A stretch of 18,078 bases of DNA. It comes from CALLVY01 sp937899855 (GTDB lineage Bacteria; Bacteroidota; Bacteroidia; Chitinophagales; Saprospiraceae). Each line of letters starts with the position of its first letter. Within the stretch, counting starts at the first letter, position 1. The stretch covers positions 1 to 18,078 of the forward strand of contig JBCBQC010000119.1 of the NCBI GenBank assembly GCA_039820405.1, read 5' to 3'. A program made the position numbers and the translations under genes. The notes beneath the pieces are model-generated. The model did no database searches. It saw nothing but the letters and a program-made list of their open reading frames with translations, and had not been told where the DNA came from. Shown here one piece after another: positions 1 to 8,584 of the stretch.

Positions 1-3000
1 CCTGCAGATCCGCTACCCCGATGTCCTCACAGCAGAACTTCACGTAATCATCAAAGTAAATCTGGTTACCAAAACGAGTCGGGTTGTCATCGCCATTGCG
101 GCCATCGCACTCCGTTGCCGTTTGGTTAGCGTTCGAACCATCATCCGTACCCAACAGGTCTTCCATACGGATCACCTTGAAGAATACCGGACCACAAGCA
201 TCCGCCGAACCATCATCAAACGCATCCGCGAAGATCTTCGACGTTCCGTCAATCGTCAGCGACGTCGTACGGAATACTTCACACGTTACAAAGGGCGGTA
301 CCAAATCATCAACCGTCAGGTCGATCTCTACTTCCGTGGCGTTGCCACAGCAATCCAAGGCACGTACCTTCACTTGGTGGACACCCAGGGGCAGTCCCGT
401 GATCAGGTAGCGACCTACCGAGGGTACAAATTCTACCGTTCCGGCAGAAGAAGTTACCGTATACAAGCCATCAATGTCCGAGCAGTTGTCCATGATCCAG
501 GGCTCCGTTACAAACCACGAAGCTTCACACTGCCAAGCATCAACGCTGATCGTCACGTCCACGATGTCCGTGATCGTCGGGCCTTCGTCGTCTTCCACTT
601 TCAAGAACTGCGTGTAGGTCAAGAAGTCGCCCGTACACCAGTCCAGAATCGTCCAGTTACGGACTACGTTAAAGCAGCCATCGCTGGAGCCCGTCTGGCA
701 GGCATTCAATCGGATGTCGTCAAAGGTATAGTTGATGTTCCCACAATTGATTCCGCTCGGGATACCCGTTCCAAACCACTTCACTTCACCACAGGGGTAC
801 AACTCGTCAAACGGAGAGGGGTTGCCCGCAAACGGTCCATCGTCGATGGCGTTCCAGCCCACTACCGCGCCACAGAACTCACTCGGGGGCGTCGGCTCTT
901 TCTCATCACACTTCAGCGAGGGCTCATCCAAGTTGTCGTAGTTCGGGGGCGGTACCAAGTCCGCCAGCGTCGCACGGATCAGACTGATCGTATCTTCGCA
1001 CTGCGTCATGTTGCCCGACTCGTCCGTCGCCGTCCACGTACGGAAAATTACTTTCGTAAACGGATTCTGAGGATCCACCAAACAGTCGATGTCGTCAATC
1101 CAGTCCGAGTAGGACAAGGTCGCCGGACCACAGCCGTCAAAGCCGTTTACCGTATACACTTGCGTCCCCTGCTGGCTGCTCGTCTGGAAAACCGTCGCCG
1201 ACGCGGGAACCGGGAAGCCCGGAGCGCCACCCGCCGTCGGTACCGTCGAGTCTTCACAGGGAATCTCGTAGGACGTGCATTCCAAAGCCGGGATGTGTTT
1301 GTCTTCCACCGTGATCAAGCCCCAGCACGAATTGTTCGTATCCGGGTCGATCACCGAGGCGTACAGCGTCTGACCAATATTCGCGCCCGTCACCACCGGA
1401 CTCGTCGGTACCGGCTGGGTCATATTGACATCGAAAAACAGCTCCACAATGTAGTCGTCGTAACAACCGTAGGGACCGCCTTCCAAAATGTCATCCGCCC
1501 CAATCGTCGCCATACAGCTCGGGTCCAAGGATACTTGGATCCCGTTTTGGTTACAAGCCAACGACTGCACCGCAAAGGGATATTCTTCAATCACAAAGGT
1601 GTAGTCGCAGGTGCTGGTATTCCCACAGCCATCTTCCGCTTCCCACTCGTAGGTGTACGTCCCGATCGGGAAGAAATCACCCGTCGTCAGACTCGGACCC
1701 GAAATCTGCGTCACCGTCACCGGGGAGCCCGCCGTAATCGTGTAGTGGATATTGCCATTCCACGTCCGCGGGTTAAAAATACCACCCGTCCAGATCGGCG
1801 TACCCCGACCCACACCCGTGGTAATCTGCAGGTTCGCATCCGTGTAGGTATTTGCGCCGTTCGTATAATCGATATTCGCACCACCATCCGTTTGGATGAT
1901 GTAGATACCGAACAACTCCCCCGGCTGGATCGTCAGACCGCCCACCGCCATCGGCGAGGGGTTGCCCGGACCCGCAGAGGTCACCATCACTTCGCCCAGC
2001 AGCGTCCACGCCCCTGGGTCCGTCTCGTTGCCCGCAAAGGTGCCACCGCCCGTCACAAAGTACGCCGCCACTTGGCTCATCGTACCCGCGGCCGTCTCCA
2101 GGTGGATGTCAAACGAATTGATCGTCAGCGGATCCCCGCCGATGTTCTCCACGTCAAACATGTTGCCCGCAAAGCCATTATTATCCAAAAAGGTCGTACC
2201 CAAGAACGTCGTCGTCATGATCAACTCGCAGTTGTCCGTGGCGAAGGGCAGTTGGTAATTCAAAAACTGGCCACAGTCGCCCGGATCCAGCGTGATCGTC
2301 AGATCGTCGGGGCAGGTCAGCACCGGCGCCAAGTTGTCTTCTACCGTTACGTTCGCAATACAGGTCGAGCTGTTGCCACAGTCGTCCGTCACCGTCAAGG
2401 TGATCGGCAAGGTATTCGAGCAGCCCGGCGTACCGCTGGGGCCCAAGTCCGAGCAGTCAAAGCTCGTTTGGCTCGCGCTAAAGCTCAGCGTCCCGCAGGC
2501 ATCGCTGCTACCGCCATCCAAGTCGCTGGCCATGATCATGGCCACCCCGTTCTCATCCAACTCTACCGTGATGTCTTGGCACACCGCAATCGGGGGCGTG
2601 GTATCTTCTACCGTAATCGTCTGCGTGAGGGTAGCGGCGTTGCCACAATCGTCCGTCACCGTCCAGGCCCGGCTGATCGTACCCGTACCGCCGCAGCCCG
2701 TCAGCATTGGCGTGTCTACAAAGCTCACCGTGGGTCCCATTTGGGTCGGGAGTGCGATAAAGGTCTGACCATCGTTGATGGCTCCGGGAGATTCGGCCAA
2801 GGGGCCGAGCCATACAAAGTCACCGGAGGCGCTACCGGTTCCGCGTTTTTGCAGCGAGTTGCCAATCGCGGTACCGCCGGGTTCCGATACGCCGATGTCC
2901 ATGGCCATCAAGCCGTTGGCGGGGCCGTCGGTCGCCGTAAAGCTGCCTTCGTAGCTCAGGAATTCAATCACGTTGGTTCCCGTTACCAGGGCCAAGCCAT

Positions 3001-6000
3001 CGGGGCTACCGTTTTGAATGCCCGCGATGGGGAAGCTCAGTACGCCAAAGCCATTGCTCTGGTCGGGAATGACGCCACTGAGGTTGACCGTATTGTAAGC
3101 CGCACCGCCGTTGCCGTTGTACAGGACGATGTCCGTACCGGTCAGGTCAAAGCCAGCCGTTCCGGCGATTTCGACGAATTCGCCAACGTCGGTACTATTA
3201 TTATCGTAGTGCAGTTCGTTGATCCAGATCAACATCGGAGCAGCGCCGGTACAGTTGTCGGCCGCATCGGTCACGTCGCCGGTGAGGGTCAGGTCCGTGG
3301 GGTCCTCCGTACATTCGAGCGTGATGTCCTCCGGTAACGTAAAGATCGGTGGCGTGGTATCTTCGATGGTGATAACCTGGGTTTGTACCGCCGTGTTGCC
3401 ACAAACATCGGTGGCCGTCCATTCGCGGCTGATCGTGCCCGTGTAGCCACCACAACCCGAGAGGTCTTCGACGTCGTTGAAGTTGATCATCGGCATCGGA
3501 TCGCAGTTGTCCATCAGCATAGAGGGAGAACCGGTGAGGCCCAGGTCGGTCGCCGATTGATCGCACTCGATGGTGAGGTCAGCGGGGATGGTAAAGGTGG
3601 GCGCCGCGTTGTCTTCGATGGTAATGATTTGGACTTGCTCGTTGAGGTTGCCACAGGCATCCTGTAGCTGCCAGGTCCGGGTGATGACGCCGGTGTTGCC
3701 ACAAGCGGGGGCGATGGCGTCAAAGAAGGTGGCTTCGAGACCCATGGGGGGCGGGGGTGCCACGAGGGTCTGGCAACCGTTCAGGCTACCCGGCGATTCG
3801 GCCGCGGGGGCCGTCCAGGTAAAGTCACTGGCGGCGCTACCCGTTCCACAGAGTTGGAGTGATTCGCCGATTGGCGTGCCACCGGTTTCCTCCACCCCAA
3901 TGTCGGTGGACGTCTGACCGTTGGCCGGGCCGTTGGTTGCCGTAAAGGAGCCTTCGTAGCTGAGGAACTGAACGACCTGGGTGCCGTTGAGTACGAGCGC
4001 CAATCCATCGGGGGCACCGTTTTGAATGCCAGCGATGGCAAAACTCAGGGCACCAAAACCCGTGGCTCCTTCATCGGGGAGCGTCCCCATCAGCATTTCG
4101 GTATTGTAAGAGGCACCGCCGTTACCGTTGTACAGGACAATCGAGTACGCACTCAAATCGGTACCAGCCGTTCCAGCGATTTCAACAAATTCTCCCACGT
4201 CTCCACCGGCATTATCGTAGTGGAGCTCATTGATCCAAACCTCCACGGGAGCAGCGCCTCCCATATCACAGTTGTCGGCCTCATCGGTCACATCTCCCGT
4301 CAAGGTCAAATCCAGAGGATCCTGCGAGCAATCGATGGTCAAGCCCATGGGTACTGTAAAGGTGGGCGCCGTGGTATCCTGTACCATGATGACTTGCGCG
4401 CAAGTGGCCGTGGTGCCCAGGGCATTGGTGGCCGTCCAAGTCCGGGTAACGGTCCCGGTGTAGCCCCCACAACCGTCAAAGTTGGTCACATCCGCAAAGG
4501 TGACGACGGGGTTTGGATCACAGTCGTCCATCGCCGTGGCGATTCCGACCGAAGCGGGACTGATATCCACATCGCAGTCGATGGTCGTATCGGCGGGGCA
4601 CATGATGGCCAGGTTGGAGAGGACGATCGTAATTTCTTGTTGTATCGTTTGGGTACAGCCGGGCGAGGCGGCGCCACTCATCGGAGCGATGCCATTGTTG
4701 CCATCGTCGGCGCCATCGAAGGTCATCACCACCGTGTGGGGCCCAACCGAAAGGGCACCGGGATCGAGTTCGGTAGCGGGGTTGCCATCAATGGTAAAAG
4801 TGATCATATCCGCCGCAACACCATTTTGATCCGCACCGCCCAGCGTAACGACCGGGGCCGTCGAACAGTAAGTCGACTCGAGGAGGGGATCAAAAGTAGG
4901 ATCGGGATATTCACAAATATTGCTAATGGTAAGTGACACGTTGGCGGGGCTACCGCTGGGGAAAGGCCCCTCAATCGTGATGGTGTAGCGTTGGCTATCG
5001 ACATGAACGAAGGGCAGTTCGTAGGTCCCTTCCATCAGGTTGTAGGCCAGGGCCTCGCCAACCGCCACCGGAACTCCCGCACTCTGCATCCCAATCGCAG
5101 GAACGTTAAAGGCGTCGAAGGCACCGGTTGCGGAAGTCACCGTCCAGGACTGGCCCGCGGGCAGCGAATCGGTGGTTGCATCCGTAATCGAGATCAATTC
5201 GGAAAATTGTCCGTCTTCTCCTCCGGTACCAGCATCCAGGTCGATGACCGTAGCATTGTCCAGGCAGCTACAGGGATCGGTGATGTCAAAATCACAATCC
5301 AAAACGTCGATCGTACTGGTAGCCGAGCTGGTACAACCGTTCATGTCGGTAAAGGTGTAAGTAATGGTAGCCGTACCCAGGCCCGCCGCTACGGGATCAA
5401 AGCTGTAGCTTATCCCATTGCCGTTGTCCGTTACTCCGGGGCCAGAATAGACTCCACCGTTCGGGGCGCCACCGACGATCGGGGCACCTTGGAGGGGAGC
5501 ATCCAGACAGTAGTAAGGAGCCGTCTGTAGGGTAACGGTGGGCAGCGCAAAAACCTCAATATCGTCCGAAGCCATGGCATCACAACCGCTTATACCGACG
5601 GAGTAGATAATCGTTTGTACCCCAGCACCAGCCGCCATCGGATCAAAGCTGTAGGTCATGCCGTTGCCATCATCCGTAACCCCAGGTCCCGAGTAAACAC
5701 CGCCCGTCGGCATACCGCCGCCGAGACCAGCTTGTACGCCCGCGTCGATACAAAGATCGGCTGGCGCCGTAAAGGTGGCCGTGGGTAGGGCAAGGACTTC
5801 CACATCATCCGTAGCGGAATTGGTACAGGTGTTGTCATCGGTAAAGGTGTAGGTAATGGTAGTTACGCCAACACCCGCTGCCGCCGGGTCAAAGTTGTAA
5901 GTCATGCCGTTGCCATCGTCCGTGACGCCAGCGCCCGAATACGTTCCGCCCGTAGGCGAGCCCCCACCGAGGCCCATCTGAACACCGTCGTTGATACAGA

Positions 6001-8203
6001 CGTCAGCCAGGGCCGTAAAACTCACCGTGGGCAGGTCGAATACCGTAATGTCTTCCGAATCCGTATTGGTACAACCGTTCATGTCGGTAAAGGTGTAGAC
6101 GACCGTGTGTACCCCAACGCCAGCCGCCGCTGGATCAAACAGGAGATTGACCCCGCCCGTGCTCACCCCGGGGCCCGAATAGGTACCCCCCGTGGGCTGT
6201 CCCACTACGGGTTGAACGTCGATGGGATCATCCACACAGTACTCCGTAGTGGTCAAGGTCAAGGTCACGCTGGGCAAGTCAAATACTTCGACATCGTCCA
6301 TCGCCATGCCGTCACAACCACTGATGCCAACGGTGTAGGTGATGGTACTCACGCCAACGCCCGCCGCGATCGGATCAAAGCTATAGGTCATCCCGTTGCC
6401 GTCATCCGTGACGCCGGGACCCGAATAAACGCCGCCCGTAGGCATACCACCGCCGAGACCAACCTGAACGCTCGCGTCGCTACAAAGGTCCGCCAAAGCG
6501 GTGAAGGTCACCGTGGGAATGGCCAATACTTCTACGTCGTCGGAAGCGGAGGCGGCACAACCGTTTCCGTCGGTAAACGTATAGGTGAGGGTGCTCACGC
6601 CAACGCCCGCCGCTGCGGGATCAAAGCTGTAGGTGACGCCGTTCCCGTTGTCGGTGACGCCGGGGCCGGAATAAACGCCCATACCACCGGTGGCGCTGGT
6701 ATCCGGGAAGGGCAGCCCCCCACTGAGGCCGGTTTGAACACCGTCCGTGATACAGAGGTCGGCCAGAGCGGTAAAGCTTACCATAGGACCAGCGACGACC
6801 GTGACGGTACCCGTAGCCGAATTCGTACAGCCATTGGCCGCGGTAAAGGTGTAGGTGATGGTAATCATCCCCAAGCCCGCCGCACCGGGATCGAAGGTAA
6901 AGTCCATGCCGTTGCCATTGTCGGTGACGCCGGGGCCCGAGAAGGTGCCCCCCGTGGGGCCGACTGCGGCATCAATGGTGAAAGGGGCATCCCCGTCGCA
7001 AAAGTCACCACCAACTTCGATAAAGACGAAGGGCGCCGCCAAGATTTCGAGTGTGGTCATGGCCGAGGGGCGGCAGGTCATATCGGCCGGGGCCGGACTG
7101 AGAATGGCGTAAATTTCGTAGTTGCCGGAGGCCATGATGCTGGCCGAAGAGAGGATAGCGGTCGTATTGCCCGCCGTCAGACTCCCAAAAGGAACCGTAC
7201 CGAGTGAAGTTCCTCCCGTGTAGGGATCGCCGGGGGTCGAGGTAAAGGAAACGAATTCGATGCCGTAATCCATGTCCATATTGTCAGCGGAGGCCAGGTC
7301 GGCCAGGCCGCTGGCGGTGAGGTCGAAGGTTTCGTTGTCGCAGACGGAGGACGCCGAAGCCATGAGGCTAGCGACCGTGGGGCAAACGGGAATGAGCGGA
7401 GGCTCCGTTCCCGTAATCATAAAATTGTCGAAGGCAAATTCTTCATTCGAAGCGTCAAAAGCCAACTCGATCCGGATGTCGAGCGTGGTGCTGCCGTCGG
7501 GAATGTTAAACGTAAAGGCGGCAAAGGCTTGCGAAAGGGTACCCGCACCATTGGTAAAGGGAAAGGGTACTTCGGCATCGCAATCCGTAGTTTCGGGAAA
7601 GCCACCATTGGGGTTTTGAATCAAACAGTTCTGGTTGATGACATCCAATACGACCAAATCTTCGTTGAAAACATCACCTTGATCGTTGTCGTAGCGAAAT
7701 TTTAGGGCCTGGGTGTAAGTACTTCCCCCGTCCGTACTGTAGGAGACGACGGCACCATCCAGGTAATCGTAGGTATTGGTTGGGTTGGAATTACCAACGG
7801 CAAAAAGGCCGGAGAATTGCAGATTCGTCCAGCCGGTGGAATTGATTTGGTTGAAGTCAATTTTTTTGTAGTCGTTGCCATCACCGATGCTACCACCGCT
7901 GTCCGTGTCATCGGTGTCCTCGCAGGCAAAGTAGAAGGTACCACTTTGGCCGGTGTAGGGCCCCGTGGCGTTGGTAATGTCGGAGCCATCGGTCCGTTGG
8001 AAGTGATCGTTACCCCCGTCATTGAATTCCGTTACCGAGGTATAGCGCGAGCCGTTACCGTCGGTTTCGAAATCTTCTTGCCACAAGGTTTGAGCGGGAA
8101 GGAGCCCCGTAAGGAGCAGGAGGAGAACGAACAATCCGGTACATCGCCACTGGAGGATGCCCCGGAAATTTTGGCCATAGCCAAAAAGGGAGAACTTGTT
8201 CAT
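1..8203 (-). CDS. Giant multidomain secreted surface protein (Ig-like/HYR/lamin-tail-like modules), 3' end outside window
   Basis: The frame is open from an ATG at 8203 to the window edge (at least 2734 codons, C-terminus missing). Residues 1-38 are a signal peptide: basic start, hydrophobic run FVLLLLLTGLL, then PAQ. Domains in order are: a jelly-roll-like head (about 39-270, beginning WQEDFETDG); an Ig-like linker (270-390); seven YSGPGV-type Ig-like repeats (390-970); an unclassified segment with CSCLDNATV (985-1110); and, from about 1200 on, HYR domains with the usual TPP..., DNC and CGN signatures. Three of these carry inserted domains. The part nearest the window edge has Cys-rich HYR-related modules (KVEDDEGP, VKFCCEDIG). 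No enzyme motif was seen. The start is chosen because the signal peptide follows directly; no Shine-Dalgarno is evident, as is common in Bacteroidota. Such proteins are usually exported by T9SS and act in adhesion or gliding; that role, and a type B sorting domain beyond the edge, are inferences. Long repeats make assembly errors possible. Confidence 0.9.
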   Translation of the reverse strand, partial: MNKFSLFGYGQNFRGILQWRCTGLFVLLLLLTGLLPAQTLWQEDFETDGNGSRYTSVTEFNDGGNDHFQRTDGSDITNATGPYTGQSGTFYFACEDTDDTDSGGSIGDGNDYKKIDFNQINSTGWTNLQFSGLFAVGNSNPTNTYDYLDGAVVSYSTDGGSTYTQALKFRYDNDQGDVFNEDLVVLDVINQNCLIQNPNGGFPETTDCDAEVPFPFTNGAGTLSQAFAAFTFNIPDGSTTLDIRIELAFDASNEEFAFDNFMITGTEPPLIPVCPTVASLMASASSVCDNETFDLTASGLADLASADNMDMDYGIEFVSFTSTPGDPYTGGTSLGTVPFGSLTAGNTTAILSSASIMASGNYEIYAILSPAPADMTCRPSAMTTLEILAAPFVFIEVGGDFCDGDAPFTIDAAVGPTGGTFSGPGVTDNGNGMDFTFDPGAAGLGMITITYTFTAANGCTNSATGTVTVVAGPMVSFTALADLCITDGVQTGLSGGLPFPDTSATGGMGVYSGPGVTDNGNGVTYSFDPAAAGVGVSTLTYTFTDGNGCAASASDDVEVLAIPTVTFTALADLCSDASVQVGLGGGMPTGGVYSGPGVTDDGNGMTYSFDPIAAGVGVSTITYTVGISGCDGMAMDDVEVFDLPSVTLTLTTTEYCVDDPIDVQPVVGQPTGGTYSGPGVSTGGVNLLFDPAAAGVGVHTVVYTFTDMNGCTNTDSEDITVFDLPTVSFTALADVCINDGVQMGLGGGSPTGGTYSGAGVTDDGNGMTYNFDPAAAGVGVTTITYTFTDDNTCTNSATDDVEVLALPTATFTAPADLCIDAGVQAGLGGGMPTGGVYSGPGVTDDGNGMTYSFDPMAAGAGVQTIIYSVGISGCDAMASDDIEVFALPTVTLQTAPYYCLDAPLQGAPIVGGAPNGGVYSGPGVTDNGNGISYSFDPVAAGLGTATITYTFTDMNGCTSSATSTIDVLDCDFDITDPCSCLDNATVIDLDAGTGGEDGQFSELISITDATTDSLPAGQSWTVTSATGAFDAFNVPAIGMQSAGVPVAVGEALAYNLMEGTYELPFVHVDSQRYTITIEGPFPSGSPANVSLTISNICEYPDPTFDPLLESTYCSTAPVVTLGGADQNGVAADMITFTIDGNPATELDPGALSVGPHTVVMTFDGADDGNNGIAPMSGAASPGCTQTIQQEITIVLSNLAIMCPADTTIDCDVDISPASVGIATAMDDCDPNPVVTFADVTNFDGCGGYTGTVTRTWTATNALGTTATCAQVIMVQDTTAPTFTVPMGLTIDCSQDPLDLTLTGDVTDEADNCDMGGAAPVEVWINELHYDNAGGDVGEFVEIAGTAGTDLSAYSIVLYNGNGGASYNTEMLMGTLPDEGATGFGALSFAIAGIQNGAPDGLALVLNGTQVVQFLSYEGSFTATNGPANGQTSTDIGVEETGGTPIGESLQLCGTGSAASDFTWTAPAAESPGSLNGCQTLVAPPPPMGLEATFFDAIAPACGNTGVITRTWQLQDACGNLNEQVQIITIEDNAAPTFTIPADLTIECDQSATDLGLTGSPSMLMDNCDPMPMINFNDVEDLSGCGGYTGTISREWTATDVCGNTAVQTQVITIEDTTPPIFTLPEDITLECTEDPTDLTLTGDVTDAADNCTGAAPMLIWINELHYDNNSTDVGEFVEIAGTAGFDLTGTDIVLYNGNGGAAYNTVNLSGVIPDQSNGFGVLSFPIAGIQNGSPDGLALVTGTNVIEFLSYEGSFTATDGPANGLMAMDIGVSEPGGTAIGNSLQKRGTGSASGDFVWLGPLAESPGAINDGQTFIALPTQMGPTVSFVDTPMLTGCGGTGTISRAWTVTDDCGNAATLTQTITVEDTTPPIAVCQDITVELDENGVAMIMASDLDGGSSDACGTLSFSASQTSFDCSDLGPSGTPGCSNTLPITLTVTDDCGNSSTCIANVTVEDNLAPVLTCPDDLTITLDPGDCGQFLNYQLPFATDNCELIMTTTFLGTTFLDNNGFAGNMFDVENIGGDPLTINSFDIHLETAAGTMSQVAAYFVTGGGTFAGNETDPGAWTLLGEVMVTSAGPGNPSPMAVGGLTIQPGELFGIYIIQTDGGANIDYTNGANTYTDANLQITTGVGRGTPIWTGGIFNPRTWNGNIHYTITAGSPVTVTQISGPSLTTGDFFPIGTYTYEWEAEDGCGNTSTCDYTFVIEEYPFAVQSLACNQNGIQVSLDPSCMATIGADDILEGGPYGCYDDYIVELFFDVNMTQPVPTSPVVTGANIGQTLYASVIDPDTNNSCWGLITVEDKHIPALECTSYEIPCEDSTVPTAGGAPGFPVPASATVFQTSSQQGTQVYTVNGFDGCGPATLSYSDWIDDIDCLVDPQNPFTKVIFRTWTATDESGNMTQCEDTISLIRATLADLVPPPNYDNLDEPSLKCDEKEPTPPSEFCGAVVGWNAIDDGPFAGNPSPFDELYPCGEVKWFGTGIPSGINCGNINYTFDDIRLNACQTGSSDGCFNVVRNWTILDWCTGDFLTYTQFLKVEDDEGPTITDIVDVTISVDAWQCEASWFVTEPWIMDNCSDIDGLYTVTSSAGTVEFVPSVGRYLITGLPLGVHQVKVRALDCCGNATEVEIDLTVDDLVPPFVTCEVFRTTSLTIDGTSKIFADAFDDGSADACGPVFFKVIRMEDLLGTDDGSNANQTATECDGRNGDDNPTRFGNQIYFDDYVKFCCEDIGVADLQ
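1725..2226 (-). other. Domain of about 165 residues inserted into a third HYR domain
   Basis: The host HYR starts LAPVLTCPDDLTITLDPGDC and reaches ATDNC, then breaks off. About 165 residues follow that do not look like HYR: TTFLDNNGFAGNMFDVENIG, then SFDIHLETAAG, GAWTLLGEVMVTSAGPGNP, GGLTIQPGELFGIYI, YTNGANTYTDANLQITTGVG and PRTWNGNIHYTIT. HYR sequence then resumes with VTVTQISGP, FPIGTYTYEWEAEDGCGN and TCDYTFVI. The inserted part looks like a compact beta-sandwich and resembles segments seen in other Bacteroidota secreted proteins, but I cannot name a family. Boundaries are accurate to about ten residues. Confidence 0.7.
2600..4380 (-). repeat. Tandem duplication of a HYR domain carrying an inserted lamin-tail-like domain
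   Basis: Two consecutive units share the same layout: an HYR start (TIDC or TLEC, then DLTLTGDVTD and DNC), a lamin-tail-like domain, and the HYR remainder ending in CGN and TIEDxxxP or TVEDTTPP. The lamin-tail-like parts lie at about 4248-3770 and 3240-2760. Both begin with WINELHYDN, contain GEFVEIAGTAG, LYNGNGG, FLSYEGSFTAT and DIGV, and end near SPG. An identical stretch encoding the GIQNG region starts at 3011 and 4019, giving a period of 1008 bases (336 residues). A plain HYR domain separates the two insert-bearing domains. The lamin tail domain assignment (PF00932 type) is from recognisable motifs and is moderately sure. Confidence 0.75.
5300..7030 (-). repeat. Seven tandem YSGPGV-type Ig-like repeats within the giant surface protein
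   Basis: Seven copies of a roughly 80-residue module run in tandem. Each has a Cys near its start, a GG-x-YSGPGV turn, a YSFDP-x-AAG strand, an I-T-Y-T-F/V strand and a second Cys (NGC or SGC), ending D-D-V-E-V or similar. On the plus strand the YSGPGV codons fall near 6938, 6668, 6420, 6174, 5935, 5692 and 5451, i.e. 239-270 bases apart. Copies 2-3-4 correspond one to one with copies 5-6-7 (see findings). The fold resembles PKD/Ig-like repeats common in Bacteroidota surface proteins; a precise family name is not assigned. The two Cys per copy could form one disulfide each, which is an inference. Confidence 0.85.
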
Positions 8204-8223
8204 GGTGTAAGTTTTTTCTCGAT

Positions 8224-8305
8224 ACTATTAAGATTCTAAATTACAATCGGGAAACCACCACTCGGCAACAAGCGCTTGGCCTCCGGCTACTAACTATAAG
8301 ATTCT
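8224..8305. repeat. Short direct repeat pair flanking a palindrome in the leader
   Basis: ACTATTAAGATTCT (8224-8237) and ACTATAAGATTCT (8293-8305) are the same word apart from one extra T, and their starts are 69 bases apart. The perfect palindrome CAAGCGCTTG (8269-8278) lies between them. They sit 20-100 bases upstream of the ATG at 8203, in the presumed mRNA leader. Function unknown. Confidence 0.4.
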
Positions 8306-8555
8306 GGAGTCCCGTTCGGAAAAGCTTTGGGGATTCCAAAATGGATTCAAATTGAGAATGCGGTGAGAAGTCGATTGCCCCGGCTGGGCAATACAATTAA
8401 ATCGAGGTTTGTGGGATGTGTACGGTTTCGGGAGAGGGATTAATATGTTCTGGGACTTCTCCGCGGAGCATTTGGCGGTCCTGAAATGTGAGGATTGTTT
8501 CTTGGAGTTTTGGTCGTCAATCCGTTGGTTTTTAAACCCGCTGTTTTGCTCTCTA

Positions 8556-8563
8556 CAAAAGTA
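8556..8563 (-). promoter_or_regulatory. Candidate Bacteroidota-type -7 promoter element for the giant gene
   Basis: Read on the minus strand this is TACTTTTG, an exact match to the Bacteroidota -7 consensus TAnnTTTG. It was the only exact minus-strand match I found in the gap. No good TTTG -33 box lies about 19 bases upstream. It would give a leader of about 345 bases before the ATG at 8203. Confidence 0.3.
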
Positions 8564-8584
8564 GTGTTTTCACCTCAGCTTTGT

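Noticed and set aside
122..3337. A plus-strand open frame of 1071 codons
   Set aside because: It is the codon-aligned antisense of the giant minus-strand gene, is rich in Arg/Val/His with no recognisable domain, and stays open because the real gene avoids TTA, CTA and TCA codons there. Similar plus-strand frames at 4022-4936, 4991-5530, 6107-7207 and 14817-15887 are rejected for the same reason.
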